From Lachnospiraceae bacterium (lineage in GTDB: Bacteria; Bacillota; Clostridia; Lachnospirales; Lachnospiraceae): a stretch of DNA of 6,955 nucleotides. Location of the stretch: assembly GCA_017380975.1 (NCBI GenBank), contig JAFOCX010000064.1, positions 1 through 6,955 of the forward strand, given 5' to 3'. The notes under the pieces were generated by a model, which was given only the letters and a program-made list of their open reading frames with translations, was not told where the DNA came from and did not search any database. The translations under genes and the position numbers were made by a program. This document shows, piece by piece, positions 6,098 to 6,955 of this stretch (position 1 is its first letter; each line of letters opens with the position of its first letter).

Positions 6098-6322
6098 ATG
6101 AGTGATTTAGCAGCAACAAATTGTGGATGTGGTTGTGAGACAGCAAATAACAACTGTGGATGTGGAAACAACATCATTTGGATCATCCTGCTCTTATCCT
6201 GTTGTGGCGGTTGGGGACATAACGGCTGTGGTTTTGGCAATGATAACAGCTGTATCTGGATCATTCTTCTGCTCTTCTGCTGTGGCGGCTGGGGTGGAAA
6301 CGGCGGCGGTTTCTGCTGCTAA
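6098..6322 (+). CDS. Small Cys/Gly-rich protein with a duplicated WIILLL-CCGGWG unit
   Basis: This 74-residue protein contains 13 Cys and 17 Gly. The N-terminus (1-25) has CGCGC and CGCG clusters. Two copies of one unit follow, at 26-47 and 52-73: IWIILLL, then CCGGWG, then a Gly-rich end; the protein closes on CC. Each hydrophobic part is only about 8 residues, too short for a normal membrane span by itself. Similar small proteins in Lachnospiraceae have been labelled 'chorion class high-cysteine' because of composition only; I recall this and could not check it. No function is known to me. GGAGGA (6085-6090 region) precedes the ATG at about 7 bases. There is no clear vegetative promoter upstream. 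Metal binding, disulfide-linked surface or spore material, or a membrane-associated peptide are all possible. It is divergent from the AlaX operon and followed by a GC-rich hairpin. Confidence 0.85.
   Translation: MSDLAATNCGCGCETANNNCGCGNNIIWIILLLSCCGGWGHNGCGFGNDNSCIWIILLLFCCGGWGGNGGGFCC
6173..6316 (+). repeat. Internal tandem duplication in the Cys-rich gene
   Basis: Two 66-base units (6173-6238 and 6251-6316) encode the two IWIILLL-x-CCGGWG-x-NG-x-GF copies, offset by 78 bases. The protein match is near-identical, while many third codon positions differ (for example TGTTGTGGCGGT against TGCTGTGGCGGC). This indicates an old duplication kept by selection on the protein. Confidence 0.8.
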
Positions 6323-6329
6323 TTTCTGA

Positions 6330-6351
6330 AGGGCGGGAACTTACCCGCCCT
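6330..6351. terminator. GC-rich hairpin shared by two convergent small genes
   Basis: An 8-bp perfect stem AGGGCGGG (6330-6337) / CCCGCCCT (6344-6351) closes a six-base loop. On the plus strand, about 10 bases later, comes GTTTTTCTTT (6361-6370), so it probably ends the Cys-rich gene's transcript, although the U tract is displaced. On the minus strand no U tract follows. The TAA stop of the minus-strand microprotein lies in the loop (6343-6341). Confidence 0.7.
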
Positions 6352-6451
6352 CTTCATCCTGTTTTTCTTTATCGGTTTCATCGTCCTGCTCCGAATCCAT
6401 TTCTTCAATTTCGTAAACACTGTTTCCATCTATGATCAAACGATATCTCAT
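6341..6451 (-). CDS. 36-residue acidic microprotein
   Basis: This small ORF begins at ATG (6451-6449) and ends at TAA (6343-6341). The N-terminal part is MRYRLIIDGNSVYEIEE, a beta-strand-like pattern. The remainder is highly acidic: 13 Asp/Glu among the last 23 residues, ending EEGG. A perfect AGGAGG (6465-6460) lies 8 bases upstream of the ATG, the strongest argument that it is translated. I recall short Lachnospiraceae proteins with a YRLIIDGNxVYEI start, but could not check this. Function is unknown. It converges on the Cys-rich gene, with 18 bases between the stop codons, and diverges from the next plus-strand gene. No convincing promoter was identified. Confidence 0.7.
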   Translation of the reverse strand: MRYRLIIDGNSVYEIEEMDSEQDDETDKEKQDEEGG

Positions 6452-6559
6452 ATCCTCTTCCTCCTATATTTCTCATTGTATTCTGCAGTCAAATGAACGG
6501 TTCCTATCCTATGTCTTCATTTGTCTGCATGATTTCTCTGTCTGAATCATATATTTCAA

Positions 6560-6955
6560 AAGGAAAAGGAGGATGTACCATGATTGAAAAAGAATTAAAA
6601 CTAACTGACCTTGACTATGCGATCGCAGATCACCATATGCAGATGTTAAAAGCAGCGCTTCCATATATGAAGATTCCAGAGCAGCGCGCTCTTTCTTTCT
6701 TTATCAAATGGAACGAACTCATACGCACCATGGATTTCTTTTCAGAAAATGATGAAGGGATGCTGAGTATCTGTGCATTGGACGAGGATCACACATCAAC
6801 AGCAGACATGCTTGCAGCAGTCAAGCCTTACGCGTCCCAGAAAGAACAAGATATGATTGATTTCCTCTCCACGTTCCTTCAATATCGAAACACAAAAGAA
6901 AACCTCTCCAATTTTTCCATGGACCAATTGTTTTCCATGCTTACACCGGAGCAGC
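6560..6955 (+). CDS. Helical protein of unknown function, 3' end cut by the window (start 6580)
   Basis: Coding starts at ATG 6580; the entry includes the upstream RBS region from 6560. The frame stays open to the window end for 125 codons. AAGGAGG (6566-6572) lies 7 bases before the ATG. An in-frame ATG at 6529 lacks a ribosome site and is not preferred. The predicted protein begins MIEKELKLTDLDYAIADHHM and looks soluble and mostly helical. It is rich in Met and Leu, with amphipathic stretches around 12-30 (HHMQMLKAALPYM), 35-55, 86-103 and 112-124 (MDQLFSMLTPEQ). No membrane segment or catalytic motif is visible. I do not recognise the family. It could act as a partner or regulator of the neighbouring small proteins, but only position suggests that. 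Confidence 0.8.

Noticed and set aside
6016..6264. An 82-codon minus-strand open frame across the Cys-rich gene
   Set aside because: It is an antisense shadow of the Gly/Cys codons and spans the operon promoter region; no RBS found.
6452..6500. TTGACT and TACAAT on the minus strand before the microprotein
   Set aside because: The two boxes are only about 7 bases apart, and neither has a correctly spaced partner, so no promoter is called.
1..6955. CRISPR arrays, tRNA or rRNA genes, insertion sequences, toxin-antitoxin or phage genes
   Set aside because: Reading both strands showed no regular repeat-spacer units, tRNA-like cloverleaf ends, transposase motifs or paired toxin-antitoxin frames.

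Overview
The window looks like ordinary chromosome from a low-to-moderate GC Gram-positive anaerobe, most likely a Clostridia member close to Lachnospiraceae. The basis is strong AGGAGG-type ribosome binding sites, extended -10 promoters (TGnTATACT type), a VanW/G5 surface protein, a short stand-alone precorrin-2 dehydrogenase, and a Cys/Gly-rich small protein of the kind annotated in Lachnospiraceae as 'chorion class high-cysteine'. The last point and the family placement rest on memory of such genomes, not on a search. No rRNA, tRNA, CRISPR array, insertion sequence or phage gene was seen.

Layout from left to right. Positions 1-185 are intergenic and carry a good leftward promoter (about 61-89) for something off the left edge, plus spaced TATGAA repeats. 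A leftward gene (2201 to 237) encodes a membrane-anchored VanW-domain protein with a very basic cytoplasmic tail and a Pro/Thr/Ser/Gly-rich outer tail. It ends at a clear intrinsic terminator (186-223). A compact divergent promoter region (about 2202-2397) separates it from a rightward PHP-family phosphoesterase (2398-3264).

Three leftward genes form a tight operon read from 5956 to 3221: an AlaX-L type alanyl-tRNA editing protein, a DmpA/P1-family self-cleaving aminopeptidase, and a short siroheme-synthase N-domain protein. The second and third overlap as TAGTG, with a good Shine-Dalgarno inside the end of the upstream gene. The last gene runs 44 bases into the 3' end of the convergent PHP gene.

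The right end (6098-6955) is a cluster of small genes of unknown function: a 74-residue Cys/Gly-rich two-repeat protein on the plus strand, a 36-residue acidic microprotein on the minus strand that converges on it and shares a GC-rich hairpin, and the first 125 residues of a plus-strand protein cut by the window edge. This right-hand cluster is the least understood part. Most of the rest is recognisable housekeeping or cell-surface function, and I see no defence system, biosynthetic cluster or other obviously new multi-gene system.
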